A stretch of DNA of 64,000 nt from Micromonospora polyrhachis (lineage in GTDB: Bacteria; Actinomycetota; Actinomycetes; Mycobacteriales; Micromonosporaceae), in NCBI RefSeq assembly GCF_014203835.1, contig NZ_JACHJW010000001.1:372001-436000 (forward strand), given 5' to 3'. Shown here piece by piece: positions 18,814-27,331 of this stretch (the first letter of the stretch is position 1; each line of letters starts with the position of its first letter). The notes beneath the pieces were generated by a model. It was not told the DNA's origin. It saw only the letters and a list, made by a program, of their open reading frames with translations, and did not search any database. The position numbers were made by a program, and so were the translations under genes.

Positions 18814-19103
18814 AGCAGCACCGTAGTCGTCGCCTCTCTCCGGCGAGCAGCCAATTCCCCTTGCCGCGGACCCGGCACCGCCACAGCAAACGAACTGTCA
18901 CAGGTGGCGACTACCGGCCGTCCTTCCACCGTGCGGCCGCCCACGCCCGCTGAACTCGTAACGATCGTCTCCTTAGTCCGGAGTTGCGGATCGAGGAGGT
19001 CTACAAAGGGCGGATTAGAGGGCCGGTCCTCCGCGTCGATCGGCGACTGCGGAGCGGTCCGAGCGGCCGTTGTGCACCAGAGGTAGTTCGTCAGGCAGAG
19101 ATG

Positions 19104-19124
19104 CGGAACGGTTGGTATGTTCCG
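19104..19124. promoter_or_regulatory. inverted repeat upstream of lanA
   Basis: CGGAAC and GTTCCG are perfect arms separated by nine bases, 108 bases before the lanA start in the intergenic region 18814-19231. The shape fits an operator for a dimeric regulator. A TATGTT at about 19190 could be a -10 element, but no convincing -35 is visible. Confidence 0.3.
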
Positions 19125-19231
19125 TTTCGTCACTTGTGGGCTGCTGGAATGCGTAGCACCGGCGTCGGTGAGACAATCATTTCCGTCGAACTATGTTTGC
19201 TCGACGTGGAGCACCGAGCGAGAGGACAGCG

Positions 19232-19444
19232 ATGCCCACAACGGATGTGGTCCGTGCCTGGACCGACACGGACTACCGCGCGACACTCAGCGCAGATCAA
19301 CTTGCCCAGCTACCGGCGCACCCGGCCGGGGACCTGAACGCCGAACTGGCCGAGCTGGTGGAGATGTACGAGGCGTGTAGCACCTATATGACCCCTTGCA
19401 ACACCGGACCAGCCAGCACCGGTCCCGCGTGCTGTGCCTGTTGA
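19232..19444 (+). CDS. lanA: type II lanthipeptide precursor, mersacidin-type leader
   Basis: The peptide has 70 aa. Its leader begins PTTDVVRAWTDTDYRATLS and continues ADQLAQLPAHPAGDLNAELA, the pattern of mersacidin/lichenicidin precursors (DxxRxWxDxxYR...LPxxPAG). The leader ends in LVEMYEA just before a Cys, closely resembling the mersacidin cleavage site. The proposed core has 22 residues, starts Cys-Ser-Thr, contains MTPCNTGPASTGPA and ends CCAC, giving five Cys and six Ser/Thr. The ATG at 19232 has AGAGGA seven bases upstream. The stop overlaps the lanM start. The mature product would be an exported lantibiotic-like peptide. Ring topology and activity are unknown. Confidence 0.9.
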   Translation: MPTTDVVRAWTDTDYRATLSADQLAQLPAHPAGDLNAELAELVEMYEACSTYMTPCNTGPASTGPACCAC

Positions 19445-22400
19445 TATTCCGTTGACTGGCTTTCCCGTTGATGCGGCGCAGACGCTGTCGGAGTGGCTGA
19501 ACAGGTCGGTGCACGCCGGCCCGGACGAACTCATCAGGGCACGGCGGCGGTTACGGGACTGGCGCTCGGCGGTCTCATTCGATCAGGCCGGCACAAGCTC
19601 CACCGAAGGCGGGTGGCTGTGGGCCACCCGTCTTGCCGTGGCAAGGCTGGACGAGCCCACCCTCGCCCGGCTACTTGCGGCAGAGGCAGCCGCACCACCA
19701 GATTCGGCGAACGGTATGGCCGCCGGTGATCCGGACATCGAGCTGGCGGCACTGCCGTGGGTACGGGAGTTGGCCGGCTGGTACGCGGATCCGCGCAACG
19801 AACTGGCCGACTCTCCGCCATGGCGAGCAGAAGACTTTCCGTTCCTGGCCGTTGCTGAGCCGATCGCCGCAGTGATGCTCAAGAAGCTGGGTGAGCACCT
19901 GGCTGCCTACGAGACGACCTTCGCCGATCCGGCCGTACTGCCGAGTGTGCTGCTGGCCGGTGGGTTGCTGCCCCGCCTCAACGCGATGCTCTGCCGCACC
20001 ACGATGCTTGAGCTCGGCGTGGCCTGGGTCACGGGGCAGTTGTCCGGTGACACGCCCGCCGAGCGGCTGCACAATTTCCTGCACCAGCTGCGTACCCCCG
20101 TGCGGCGGTGGTCTCTGCTGTGCCGCTATCCGGTGCTGGCCCGGCAACTCGTACTGGTCAGTCGGGCCTGGCTGGCGCAGACGGCCCGGCTGCTCGACCG
20201 GCTGGCGGCGGACCTGCCCGCCCTGTCCGAACAGTTCGCGGGCGGGACCGATCCGGGCCGGGTCGCGGAGGTGACCACGGGCCTCGGCGACAACCACCGA
20301 GACGGGCAGTCGGTGGGCATGGTGCGCTTTACCAGCGGGCTGCGAGTGGTCTACAAGCCCCGACCGGTCGGCGTGGACGTGCACTTCCAGCGCCTACTCG
20401 AATGGGTCAACGCGCACACCGAGGGAGTGGCGCTGCGAACGCTGCGCTATCTGGATCGTGGTGACTACGGTTGGGTCGAGTTCGTGACCGCGCGTCCGTG
20501 TCGCGACACCGTCGAACTCCACCGCTTCTACCGCCGTCAGGGCGGCCTTCTGGCCCTGCTCTACCTGGTGCGGGCCGCCGACTTCCACGGCGAGAACGTG
20601 ATCGCAGACGGCGACCAGCCCGTGTTGGTGGACCTGGAAACGTTGTTTGAGCCTGGCCTGTCGACGCTGGTCATGGTCGGCGAGTCGGGGGCCGAACAGG
20701 CGATCACCCAGTTGACCAGTGGTTCGGTTCTGCAGGCTGGGCTGTTGCCCACGGGCACCTGGCAGACTGCGCAGGGCAACGTGGACCTGAGCGGTCTGGG
20801 CTGGAGCCCGGGGCAACGCTCGCCGATCCGGCTGCCCTACATACACGCCGAGGGCACCGACGCGATGCGGATACGGATCGAGCGGCAGGATCTCGGCACG
20901 CCCGCGCATCGCCCGGTGACCGGCGACGAGGAGTTACGCCTACTGGACTACAGCGACGACGTATCGGCCGGCTTCGCACAGGTGTACCGCACCCTGCTGC
21001 GGCACCGCGACGAGGTGACGGAACTGCTGCGTACGTTCGCTGACGACGAGATTCGGGTGCTGATCCGGGACACGGTGACGTACGCGATGCTGCTGGACAC
21101 GTCGTTCCATCCGGATGTACTTCGCCGAGGCCTGGACCGGGAACGACACTTCGACTGGCTCTGGCGGGACGCGGTGTACCGGCCGGGGCTGGCCGGCGTC
21201 ATCGAGGCGGAGCGGCGCGACCTGTGGCGCAACGACGTTCCAGTGTTCGCGGCGACCGCAGGCGGTCCGGTGCTGTACGACAGCGCGGGTTCTCCGCTGC
21301 CCGACGTACCGTTGGAACCCGGTCTGGACCGTGCGCTGGCCACACTGGCTGAGCTTAGTGAGGCAGACCTGGCCCGGCAGCTCTGGCTGGTTCGCTCTTG
21401 CATCGCCACCAACGCGCTCCAGCGTGGCGAGACGCAAATCTATACGTACTACGACTTTCGCCCCGCCGACCGGCCGACCGATCCGGACCGATTCCTGGCT
21501 GGCGCGGCTGAGGTGGCGCATCGACTGGCCGAGATCGCGGTCCGCGCCGACGGTGAGGCACTGTGGATAGGCCCGCACCGTACCCGTCCACGTACGTGGT
21601 CGGTGGGGGCACTCAGCCCGAGCATGTACGACGGTGTCCTCAGCGTCGCGTTCTTCCTCGGCTACTACGCCGAGGCCAGTGGCGACCGGCAGCTACGTGG
21701 GCTCGCCCGGGAAGCGGCGGCTGCGGCGGTTCGGCAGATCCGTCGTCGAGCGCTTCGCCGCGTACATCCCACCGCCAACGCCGACTTCGGCGGCTTGTGC
21801 GGCCTCGGTGGCATGGTGTACGCGCTCACCCACCTGGGCGAGCTGTGGGCGGATCAGGAGCTTCTCGGGGAGGCACACACGCTGGCTGCCCGGATCGGCC
21901 GCACGATCGGTCAGGACACCGAGTTCGCGGTCGCCGACGGGGCCGCCGGCTCACTGCTCGCGCTGGCCGGGCTCCATCAGGTCAACGGTGCCGGCAGCAT
22001 TCTCGACCTGATCCGGAAGGCCGCCGACCACCTGGTCGACAACCAGCAGCCGTACGGTGCGGGCGCCAGCTGGTTGCCCAGGCTGATGCAGGAGAACGGG
22101 CTGGCCAGCCAACCACTGGCGGGCTTCGCCCACGGCACGGCCGGGATCGCTGCGGCGCTGACGACCGCCACCCGAGTACTTGGCGACGAACGGTACCGGG
22201 ATGCTGCGGCCCGGGCGGTCGCCTACGAGCGGGAGTTGTTCGAGCCGGCCACCGGCAACTGGCGGGATGTCCGGCACGCTGTCGAGCCGGTCGCCGCAGT
22301 ACGGATCGAGTCGGAGCGTGACGTGACGACCGATCGGGTGGCGTGGTGTCACGGCGCGCCGGGAATCGGCATAGCCAAGCTGCTGACCATGCCGGTGCTG

Positions 22401-22745
22401 GACGATCCGGGGCTGCGGATGGAGTTGGATACCTCCATCCGCACCACGATTGACCGCGGATTCGGGTACGGGCTGTCCATGTGTCATGGCGACTTCGGCA
22501 GCCTGGAACTGTTGCTGCTTGCCGCGCGGCAGCTCGCCGACCCCGCCCTGGCCGAGGTGGCCCAGCGGCATGCGAGCGGGATCATGGATGCCATCGACGA
22601 GCGAGGCTGGCTCTGCGGTCTACCACGCAATGTCGAGATCGCCGGCTTCTTCTCCGGCATCGCCGGGGTTGGCTACGGCCTGCTGCGCGCCGCCGATCCG
22701 GCGCGCTTTCCGTCCGTAACGGCACAGGAACCGCCCCGACTGTGA
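19434..22745 (+). CDS. lanM: type II lanthipeptide synthetase LanM
   Basis: This 1103-aa bifunctional enzyme phosphorylates and dehydrates Ser/Thr in the LanA core, then adds Cys thiols to form (methyl)lanthionine rings. The dehydratase (DUF4135) region shows RVVYKPRPVGVDVHF near residue 305 and the kinase-like active site DFHGENVIADGDQPVLVDLE near 383. The C-terminal LanC-like cyclase has the zinc ligands in VAWCHGAPGIGI (about 971) and LSMCHGDFG (about 1016), followed by LCGLPRNVEIAGFFSG. The GTG start at 19434 overlaps lanA by 11 bases, so translation is coupled. Length is typical. No LanT transporter/protease follows, so export must be supplied elsewhere. Confidence 0.93.
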   Translation: MPVDIPLTGFPVDAAQTLSEWLNRSVHAGPDELIRARRRLRDWRSAVSFDQAGTSSTEGGWLWATRLAVARLDEPTLARLLAAEAAAPPDSANGMAAGDPDIELAALPWVRELAGWYADPRNELADSPPWRAEDFPFLAVAEPIAAVMLKKLGEHLAAYETTFADPAVLPSVLLAGGLLPRLNAMLCRTTMLELGVAWVTGQLSGDTPAERLHNFLHQLRTPVRRWSLLCRYPVLARQLVLVSRAWLAQTARLLDRLAADLPALSEQFAGGTDPGRVAEVTTGLGDNHRDGQSVGMVRFTSGLRVVYKPRPVGVDVHFQRLLEWVNAHTEGVALRTLRYLDRGDYGWVEFVTARPCRDTVELHRFYRRQGGLLALLYLVRAADFHGENVIADGDQPVLVDLETLFEPGLSTLVMVGESGAEQAITQLTSGSVLQAGLLPTGTWQTAQGNVDLSGLGWSPGQRSPIRLPYIHAEGTDAMRIRIERQDLGTPAHRPVTGDEELRLLDYSDDVSAGFAQVYRTLLRHRDEVTELLRTFADDEIRVLIRDTVTYAMLLDTSFHPDVLRRGLDRERHFDWLWRDAVYRPGLAGVIEAERRDLWRNDVPVFAATAGGPVLYDSAGSPLPDVPLEPGLDRALATLAELSEADLARQLWLVRSCIATNALQRGETQIYTYYDFRPADRPTDPDRFLAGAAEVAHRLAEIAVRADGEALWIGPHRTRPRTWSVGALSPSMYDGVLSVAFFLGYYAEASGDRQLRGLAREAAAAAVRQIRRRALRRVHPTANADFGGLCGLGGMVYALTHLGELWADQELLGEAHTLAARIGRTIGQDTEFAVADGAAGSLLALAGLHQVNGAGSILDLIRKAADHLVDNQQPYGAGASWLPRLMQENGLASQPLAGFAHGTAGIAAALTTATRVLGDERYRDAAARAVAYERELFEPATGNWRDVRHAVEPVAAVRIESERDVTTDRVAWCHGAPGIGIAKLLTMPVLDDPGLRMELDTSIRTTIDRGFGYGLSMCHGDFGSLELLLLAARQLADPALAEVAQRHASGIMDAIDERGWLCGLPRNVEIAGFFSGIAGVGYGLLRAADPARFPSVTAQEPPRL

Positions 22746-22815
22746 CCAGCGTCGAGGGACTGGTTGCTCTGCTGTCTTTTGCTTGCCGAAAACCTCGTCC
22801 GCGCAGGTGACGCGT

Positions 22816-22930
22816 ATACCGTCCCAAAACTTGCTTTAGTGGCTGTGGCCTGGTGTTTCGAAGATCATGTCAGACTGCCCGGTGGTATCCGGTGATCACT
22901 CCGCTGAGTCGTCGTCGGCGTCGTACGGAC
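22816..22930 (-). mobile_element. 3' end fragment of an insertion sequence, copy A
   Basis: On the minus strand the last transposase residues RRRRLSGVITGYHRAV end at 22870 and are followed by the element tail. The same arrangement occurs at 36568-36680. Both copies share the tail GAAGATC next to the stop and an end resembling TACCGTxxCAAAA. Only this end is present here, and the rest of the element was lost at a junction near 22930. Confidence 0.6.
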
Positions 22931-23402
22931 TCGAGAAGTCGACGTGGAAGTGCGTCACCAACGGGCCGTGCCAGCTGAGGTTGCCGGGCCGCTTCACCTT
23001 CGTACCGTCGGGGAGCTGGACCTCCTCCTCGGTGACGTTGTCCTGGTTGCCCATCCGGCCGTGCTCGGCGCCCTTGCCGGCCTGGGCGCGCGCGTTGAAC
23101 TCGCGGGCCACCACGTAGTCGTCGTAGAGGATCTGGTACGTAAAGCCCAGCTTTCCGGCGGCAGTGTCGATCGCCTCCGAGAAGCGGAACGCGACGTCCT
23201 TGGTGAAGTAGGCCGCCGTCTTCGCGCTCTCCGGGTACATGTCCAGTGACCGGAAGCGCCCCTTGAACCCACCGCTGGCGTGTTCGCCGAACATGCCGCC
23301 ATAGGTGCCGGCGGAGAAGATGCCGAACTCGCGGCCAGTTTGATCTATTAATTCCTCGGTCGCCGTGCCCGTTGCGTGCCGCCGAGAGGCATCGGCGGTC
23401 AA
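22896..23402 (-). CDS. hypothetical protein, 3' end replaced by IS sequence
   Basis: A 168-codon frame contains convincing protein sequence from about ELIDQTGREFGIFSAGTYGG through FKGRFRSLDMYPESAKTAAY and GNLSWHGPLVTHFHVDF. Its last 11 residues come from the insertion-sequence fragment that starts near 22930, so the natural C-terminus is missing. The true start is unclear, because the first 20 codons lie in a segment duplicated in inverted orientation at 23690-23730. The family is not recognised. The style resembles C-terminal tips of polymorphic toxins, but that is a guess. Confidence 0.5.
   Translation of the reverse strand: MTADASRRHATGTATEELIDQTGREFGIFSAGTYGGMFGEHASGGFKGRFRSLDMYPESAKTAAYFTKDVAFRFSEAIDTAAGKLGFTYQILYDDYVVAREFNARAQAGKGAEHGRMGNQDNVTEEEVQLPDGTKVKRPGNLSWHGPLVTHFHVDFSSPYDADDDSAE
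23341..23380 (-). repeat. inverted repeat, left copy
   Basis: Reading the minus strand, about 40 bp (GGCACGCAACGGGCACGGCG and on) matches 23690-23729 on the plus strand with about four mismatches. The two copies flank 310 bases without a gene, within which CCACACTTCCT (about 23468) and AGGAAGTGTGG (about 23575) form a further inverted pair. No transposase is present between them. Confidence 0.7.
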
Positions 23403-23689
23403 CTCTGGACGTGCTGGCCAGTGCGCCGGGGCACGTCAAGCCAGGCCATCGAGCGGCTTCCACTCGCGTCCACACTTCCTCACCGTGCGCGATTCTGAGG
23501 ACCACGTGGGGACCACACGTGATGCGCGGTGGTGGACGATGCGCGGTCAGGTGCACGCACCGCCAAACGGTTTAGGAAGTGTGGACAAGCGCGGAAGCCG
23601 TTCGGCAATGACCTGCTTGACCTGCGTCGCCATGATGGCGACCACGGCCAGAAGCTGACAATCGTTGACCCTCGGTTCCCGTACCAACG

Positions 23690-23730
23690 GGCACGCAACG
23701 GGCACGGCGACCGAGGAATCATGGGATCAA
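23690..23730 (+). repeat. inverted repeat, right copy
   Basis: This is the plus-strand copy of the 40-bp segment at 23341-23380. In both copies the same reading (ATGTATEE) can be translated, so it derives from the 5' part of a gene like the one at 22896-23402. The region 23731-23884 holds no gene I can support. Confidence 0.7.
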
Positions 23731-23884
23731 GCTGGGCGACCCAGCGACCTGCCCGAGTCGGCCCCTAGCAGCGGAAAGGCCTTTTCGACATCTCTCACCA
23801 CTCCCCGCCGTCCGTCGACCTCTTGCGGACTGGATGCGGACTGCACGGCCAGTGTCCGGCCGGAGGCAATCCGGATCAGGCGAG

Positions 23885-24472
23885 TCACTCGTCGCCACGG
23901 ATACGGGCGTGCAGGTGCATGTCGTGCCGGCCGTCGGAGTGGATGGCGTCGCTGCGTTTGGTGCCCTCTAGGAGGAACCCGGCTTTGACGGCGACGCGGC
24001 AGGAGGCATGGTTGCGGGTTGAGTGAACCAGGTGCAGACGATGGAAACCGGCCTCGCCGAGTGCCCAGGCGCTCAAGGCCGTCAGCGCCCGGGAGGCCAC
24101 GCCTGCTCCGCGAGCGGCCGGGAGCACCCAATATGCGCACCCTGCGACACCGTCATCGAGATTCATGCTGCCCATGGCGATGCGCCCCAGCACCTCACCG
24201 CCGCCGCGCGTCACCGCCCAACTCGCGCCCGTCTCCTGCTCCCAGGCCTGGCGATACTGTTGGAACCACTCACGGACCTGGGCCTCAGATGCGGGTTGGC
24301 GAGTGTGCCAGTGCTGGATCTCGGGGTCCCGGTACGCAACGAAGAAGGCCGGCGCATCGGAAGGCCTCCACGGTCGCAAGAGCAGGCCGCCCCGGGCGGA
24401 AAGCATCGGTTGGGGACCTGCGGCGAGGGCGCCGGCGGGAATAGCAGGTGGCGTCGAAAGGGAGGACCACAC
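23885..24472 (-). CDS. GNAT-family N-acetyltransferase (RimJ-like)
   Basis: The protein (195 aa) transfers an acetyl group from acetyl-CoA to an amine, possibly a protein N-terminus. The GNAT fold is clear: GLLLRPWRPSDAPAFFVAYR at the start, the central strand CAYWVLPAARGAGVASRAL with the CoA pyrophosphate loop ARGAGVA, then FHRLHLVHSTRNHASCRVAV and AGFLLEGTKRSDAIHSDGRH, which match the RimJ/RimL subgroup. The start is GTG 24472; an internal start near MLSARGG (residue 23) is also possible. It stands alone. The stretch 24473-24847 upstream shows no supported gene. Confidence 0.88.
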   Translation of the reverse strand: MWSSLSTPPAIPAGALAAGPQPMLSARGGLLLRPWRPSDAPAFFVAYRDPEIQHWHTRQPASEAQVREWFQQYRQAWEQETGASWAVTRGGGEVLGRIAMGSMNLDDGVAGCAYWVLPAARGAGVASRALTALSAWALGEAGFHRLHLVHSTRNHASCRVAVKAGFLLEGTKRSDAIHSDGRHDMHLHARIRGDE

Positions 24473-24847
24473 CCGCCTATCCTCTCCTGGCGACGATGAC
24501 CTGCGTCAAGTTCCCAGGCGTACACCGTCCATCCTCCGGAAGGTGGCCACAAGACTGCCCCCATCCCCCGGGTAGGTGCCGAGGACTGCGGCGCACGGTC
24601 GGGGTCAGGGTTGCCGTAGGCCATCGGCGTGCCGACGCGCAGCGCACTTGACGCCGGCCGGGTGGCGTAGAGGATCGGGCATTTGGGGATGTCACGCCCT
24701 GGTCCTCGTCGTCATCAAACCGCGGACGGTGCCCACCAGACTCCGGAGGCAAGCAGCTCCGCTGCGCGGCAGCGATCGCCCTGACGTCAACGGGGAGCAA
24801 CCCCGCCGGCGATCGTCCCGCCTCAGTCCTCGTCTATGGTCCCGTCA

Positions 24848-25035
24848 GCGGACCGCGCGGCCGATGCCGTCTGGAGGCCGCCAGCAGGCCAGCGCGAGGC
24901 CGGCCGGGCGCGGCCCGCTTGCGGGCCGCCTTGATACAGAGAACGAACAACTCGGCAGATGACCCGATTAGCCACCTGAAACTTGACCAGCGGTCAAGGA
25001 GCGCTACGGACGGCGCACTTGACCGTGGTGGTCCC
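24848..25035. repeat. direct repeat with hairpin, copy 1
   Basis: About 190 bp matches 27048-27235 in the same orientation (for example CCTTGATACAGAGAACGAAC and GATGACCCGATTAGCCACC). It contains a 9-bp hairpin at 24910-24929 (GCGGCCCGC, loop TT, GCGGGCCGC). The stem sequence differs from copy 2 but pairing is kept by paired changes. The end, GTGGTCCCCATCTGGTCCCC, resembles the region behind integrase genes of actinomycete integrative elements. Confidence 0.8.
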
Positions 25036-25207
25036 CATCTGGTCCCCAGGGACAGGCGCAAATGGCACCGCCACGCGGGTTAGGAATGGAGTACGGCCCA
25101 GCCGGTGTGCGGCCCTCTGACCTGCTGAAACGGTTCACGCTCAGCCGCTCGCTTACAAGATCAGTCCGTAAATAGTCCGTAGCACTCCGAGTACACGTCT
25201 TTGCAGC

Positions 25208-25414
25208 TCAGCGATTCACGTAGCCCGGGTATGCGGCGACTTGTCCGTTGTTTCGCTCGACCAAGAGGTAACCATCCAGGGTCCGAATGGTCTCTCCTAG
25301 CTGTACGAAGACTGGCCGGTCCAAGACGAAGTGCCCCCACCGACTGATCAGCGTCAGGCGATCCGCTTGCTCGCGCGTCTCCGCCCTCTCCCCGCTGGGC
25401 AACATGCCCCACAT
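25208..25414 (-). CDS. small hypothetical protein
   Basis: A 68-codon frame reads MWGMLPSGERAETREQ and then LISRWGHFVLDRPVFVQLGE, RTLDGYLLVERNNGQVAAY and PGYVNR. Its composition is protein-like and codon choice fits the genome. There is no clear ribosome binding site and no known family. A start at the second Met is also possible. The flanking stretches 25036-25207 and 25415-25655 hold nothing else. Confidence 0.4.
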   Translation of the reverse strand: MWGMLPSGERAETREQADRLTLISRWGHFVLDRPVFVQLGETIRTLDGYLLVERNNGQVAAYPGYVNR

Positions 25415-25655
25415 CTACGCGTCGCCTACTGCTGCGTCAAGGCAGACATCGAACACGCGGATTAGGAAGGCGACTGAGACACGGCAGCGGGCATGGCGGT
25501 GACGTGGGCGTTCGGGTGCCCACTTCGCCAGTCGGTCAAGATCATTGCACGTACTCTGCACGCCGTTCAGCCTGGTGAAACAGGGCAGCTTCCCGCCGTG
25601 GGCAACTCGACTCTACGGCTTTCGGCAATGCCTCGGCCCTGCCAGGCACGGTCTC

Positions 25656-26102
25656 CTAGCCGGGCTGTGGCCGGAGGAAGTGCGCCAGGTCGGCGGCCAG
25701 ACGCGTCATCTCCTCACCGGCCTCAAGCTTGAAGACGGCTCGCGCAGACCAGCGAGTGTCGTCCAGGTAGAGGCCCGACGCTCGGAGTGTCACCCCAAGC
25801 GACACGTAGCCCCGCCGGTCGTGACATGCGTCGAGCTCAAGCTCGTCTTCGAGCGACTGCCAGCGGCGGACCCCGTCCCAGCCGGACCAGTCAGCCGCGA
25901 GCGTCTCGACGAACTTCGTCATGCCGACATGGTGTTGCCCGACAAACAGACGCTCGAACTGCGCAACGGTCGAGGCGCTCATGTCGCCATCGTGTAGATC
26001 GGTCGCGGCCGTGTAGACGTACCCCTCGCCGAACAAGTCCTCAAGAGGATAAATGGCCCATCGTGGACCGCTGGGCTGTGCGAGAACGAAGGGTGCGCTC
26101 AT
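25656..26102 (-). CDS. DUF6228-like protein
   Basis: The protein has 148 aa. The segment FVETLAADWSGWDGVRRWQS, then LEDELELDACHDRRGYVSLG and ARAVFKLEAGEEMTRLAADL fit a small actinomycete family of unknown function (DUF6228) with an anti-parallel beta sheet and a final helix. The family often sits alone near toxin loci and some members are thought to be immunity-like, but that is inference. ATG 26102 has no strong ribosome binding site. The open frame upstream to 26465 lacks protein character. Confidence 0.6.
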   Translation of the reverse strand: MSAPFVLAQPSGPRWAIYPLEDLFGEGYVYTAATDLHDGDMSASTVAQFERLFVGQHHVGMTKFVETLAADWSGWDGVRRWQSLEDELELDACHDRRGYVSLGVTLRASGLYLDDTRWSARAVFKLEAGEEMTRLAADLAHFLRPQPG

Positions 26103-26353
26103 GGCGAGGAAGTATCGCCGGTTTCCTACGCTTCCGCTTCGGGGTTTCCCGCTCGCTGCTGGCGTCTCAGGCGCTACCGCTCGCGGCTGCACGGCGCGTA
26201 CGGCTTCCCGCCCCGGCCCAGGCAGGGCCGGGGCGGCTACGCGTACCGCCGGCTCACCGCGCGCCTGTACCACATGCTTCGGTGGCAAGCCGCGCAGCGG
26301 CGCGGCAGGCGATCGCCCCGACCCTCGACTGCGGCCGACCACCCACGCGATCG

Positions 26354-27000
26354 TCACGGCCGGTCCCGAACCTGACCGTCTGGCTCTGGCTGTTCGCTGA
26401 CGATGTCGCCCGACGCCTCGATCGCGTCGATGAAGCGCTTGAAAACTGGCCAGGGAAGTGTCCATTCGCCATGCGCAATGAGGGTGACGCGGGCGGCTGG
26501 CTCGGGGATGAAAGGTCCGCTACTCGGAGAGGCGTCGGGGATGCGGACCTCGAATGTAATCGTTGCTCTCGGCTTGGGCATCGCCCTTGTGCAGCTCGTA
26601 GCACCAGGCGCCATGGTCGCCGAGGTGGAACGAGTTGACCTCGAACCGCTGGCCGTTATGCCACCAAACGTTGTTTGACAGCGGTAGCTCAGCGCTCTCG
26701 GTCGGTCCGGGCTGGCTGTCGACGATGTCCCCTGACGACTCGACCAGGTCGAGGAATCGGCGCAGAATGGGCCAGGGTGCCTGGCCCTCGCCGACATAAA
26801 CCACGGCCAGGTGGGCGGGCTGTGGTTTGAAGGGACCGCCGTATGGGGTCGCGTCGGGTATGGCGACGGCGGCATGCGGGCCGGTAATAGCAGCTCCGCA
26901 GCGCCCTGTCAGCTCGTAGTGCTATGCGTCCTCGGGCAGACAGTAGAGCGAGTTCACCTCGTAAAGCTTGCCCTCGTGTGACCAGACTTCCACAGCACGA
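26354..27000 (-). pseudogene. two tandem decayed copies of one small gene
   Basis: Two related modules lie head to tail on the minus strand. The first reads EVWSHEGKLYEVNSLYCLPE, a TAG, then VAIPDATPYGGPFKPQPAHL and LRRFLDLVESSGDIVDSQP. It is followed in frame by the second: NVWWHNGQRFEVNSFHLGDH, a frameshift near 26550, FEVRIPDASPSSGPFIPEPA and FKRFIDAIEASGDIVSEQP, stopping at 26354. So one copy has a stop, the other a frameshift, and they are partly fused. The family is not recognised. It is probably a duplicated small cytoplasmic protein gene, now dead. Confidence 0.6.
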
Positions 27001-27047
27001 TGATCACAGAACGTCTCACTGTGAGCATCTGAGATCTGGTGGGGCCG

Positions 27048-27235
27048 GACCGCGCGGGCCGATGCCGGCCGGAGGCCGCCAGCAGGCCAGCGCGAGGCCG
27101 CCCGGTGCGCCGCGCTTGCGCGGCGCCTTGATACAGAGAACGAACAACTCGGCAGATGACCCGATTAGCCACCTGAAACTCGACCAGCAGTCAAGGAGCG
27201 CTACCAGATGGCGCACTTGACCGTGGTGGTCCCCA
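27048..27235. repeat. direct repeat with hairpin, copy 2
   Basis: This is the second copy of the segment at 24848-25035. Its hairpin at 27107-27126 (GCGCCGCGC, loop TT, GCGCGGCGC) differs from copy 1 at two base pairs, each changed on both sides so that pairing is preserved. It lies 60 bases before the tRNA-Pro fragment, as expected for sequence near an integrated element's end. Confidence 0.8.
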
Positions 27236-27296
27236 GAAACCCGAGAAGGCCGACTCGATCTACTCGAATCAGCCCTCTGACCTGCAGTTATACCCT

Positions 27297-27331
27297 GTCG
27301 GGACGGCGGGATTCGAACCCACGACCCCTTG
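27297..27331 (-). other. 3' fragment of a tRNA-Pro gene, probable attachment site
   Basis: On the minus strand the sequence CAAGGGGTCGTGGGTTCG, then AATCCCGCCGTCCCGAC, is the end of the anticodon arm, the T-arm and the 3' acceptor strand of an actinomycete tRNA-Pro. The 5' half is absent: upstream sequence does not fold into D or anticodon arms. Such 35-base tRNA ends are left when an integrative element recombines into a tRNA gene, so this is a likely att site. No integrase gene is adjacent. Confidence 0.7.

Noticed and set aside
24848-27235. CRISPR-like array from the repeated units
   Set aside because: Only two copies of 190 bp, 2.2 kb apart, with no short regular repeats or spacers.
27297-27331. 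complete tRNA gene
   Set aside because: Only the 3' third is present; no D-arm or anticodon arm can be folded upstream.
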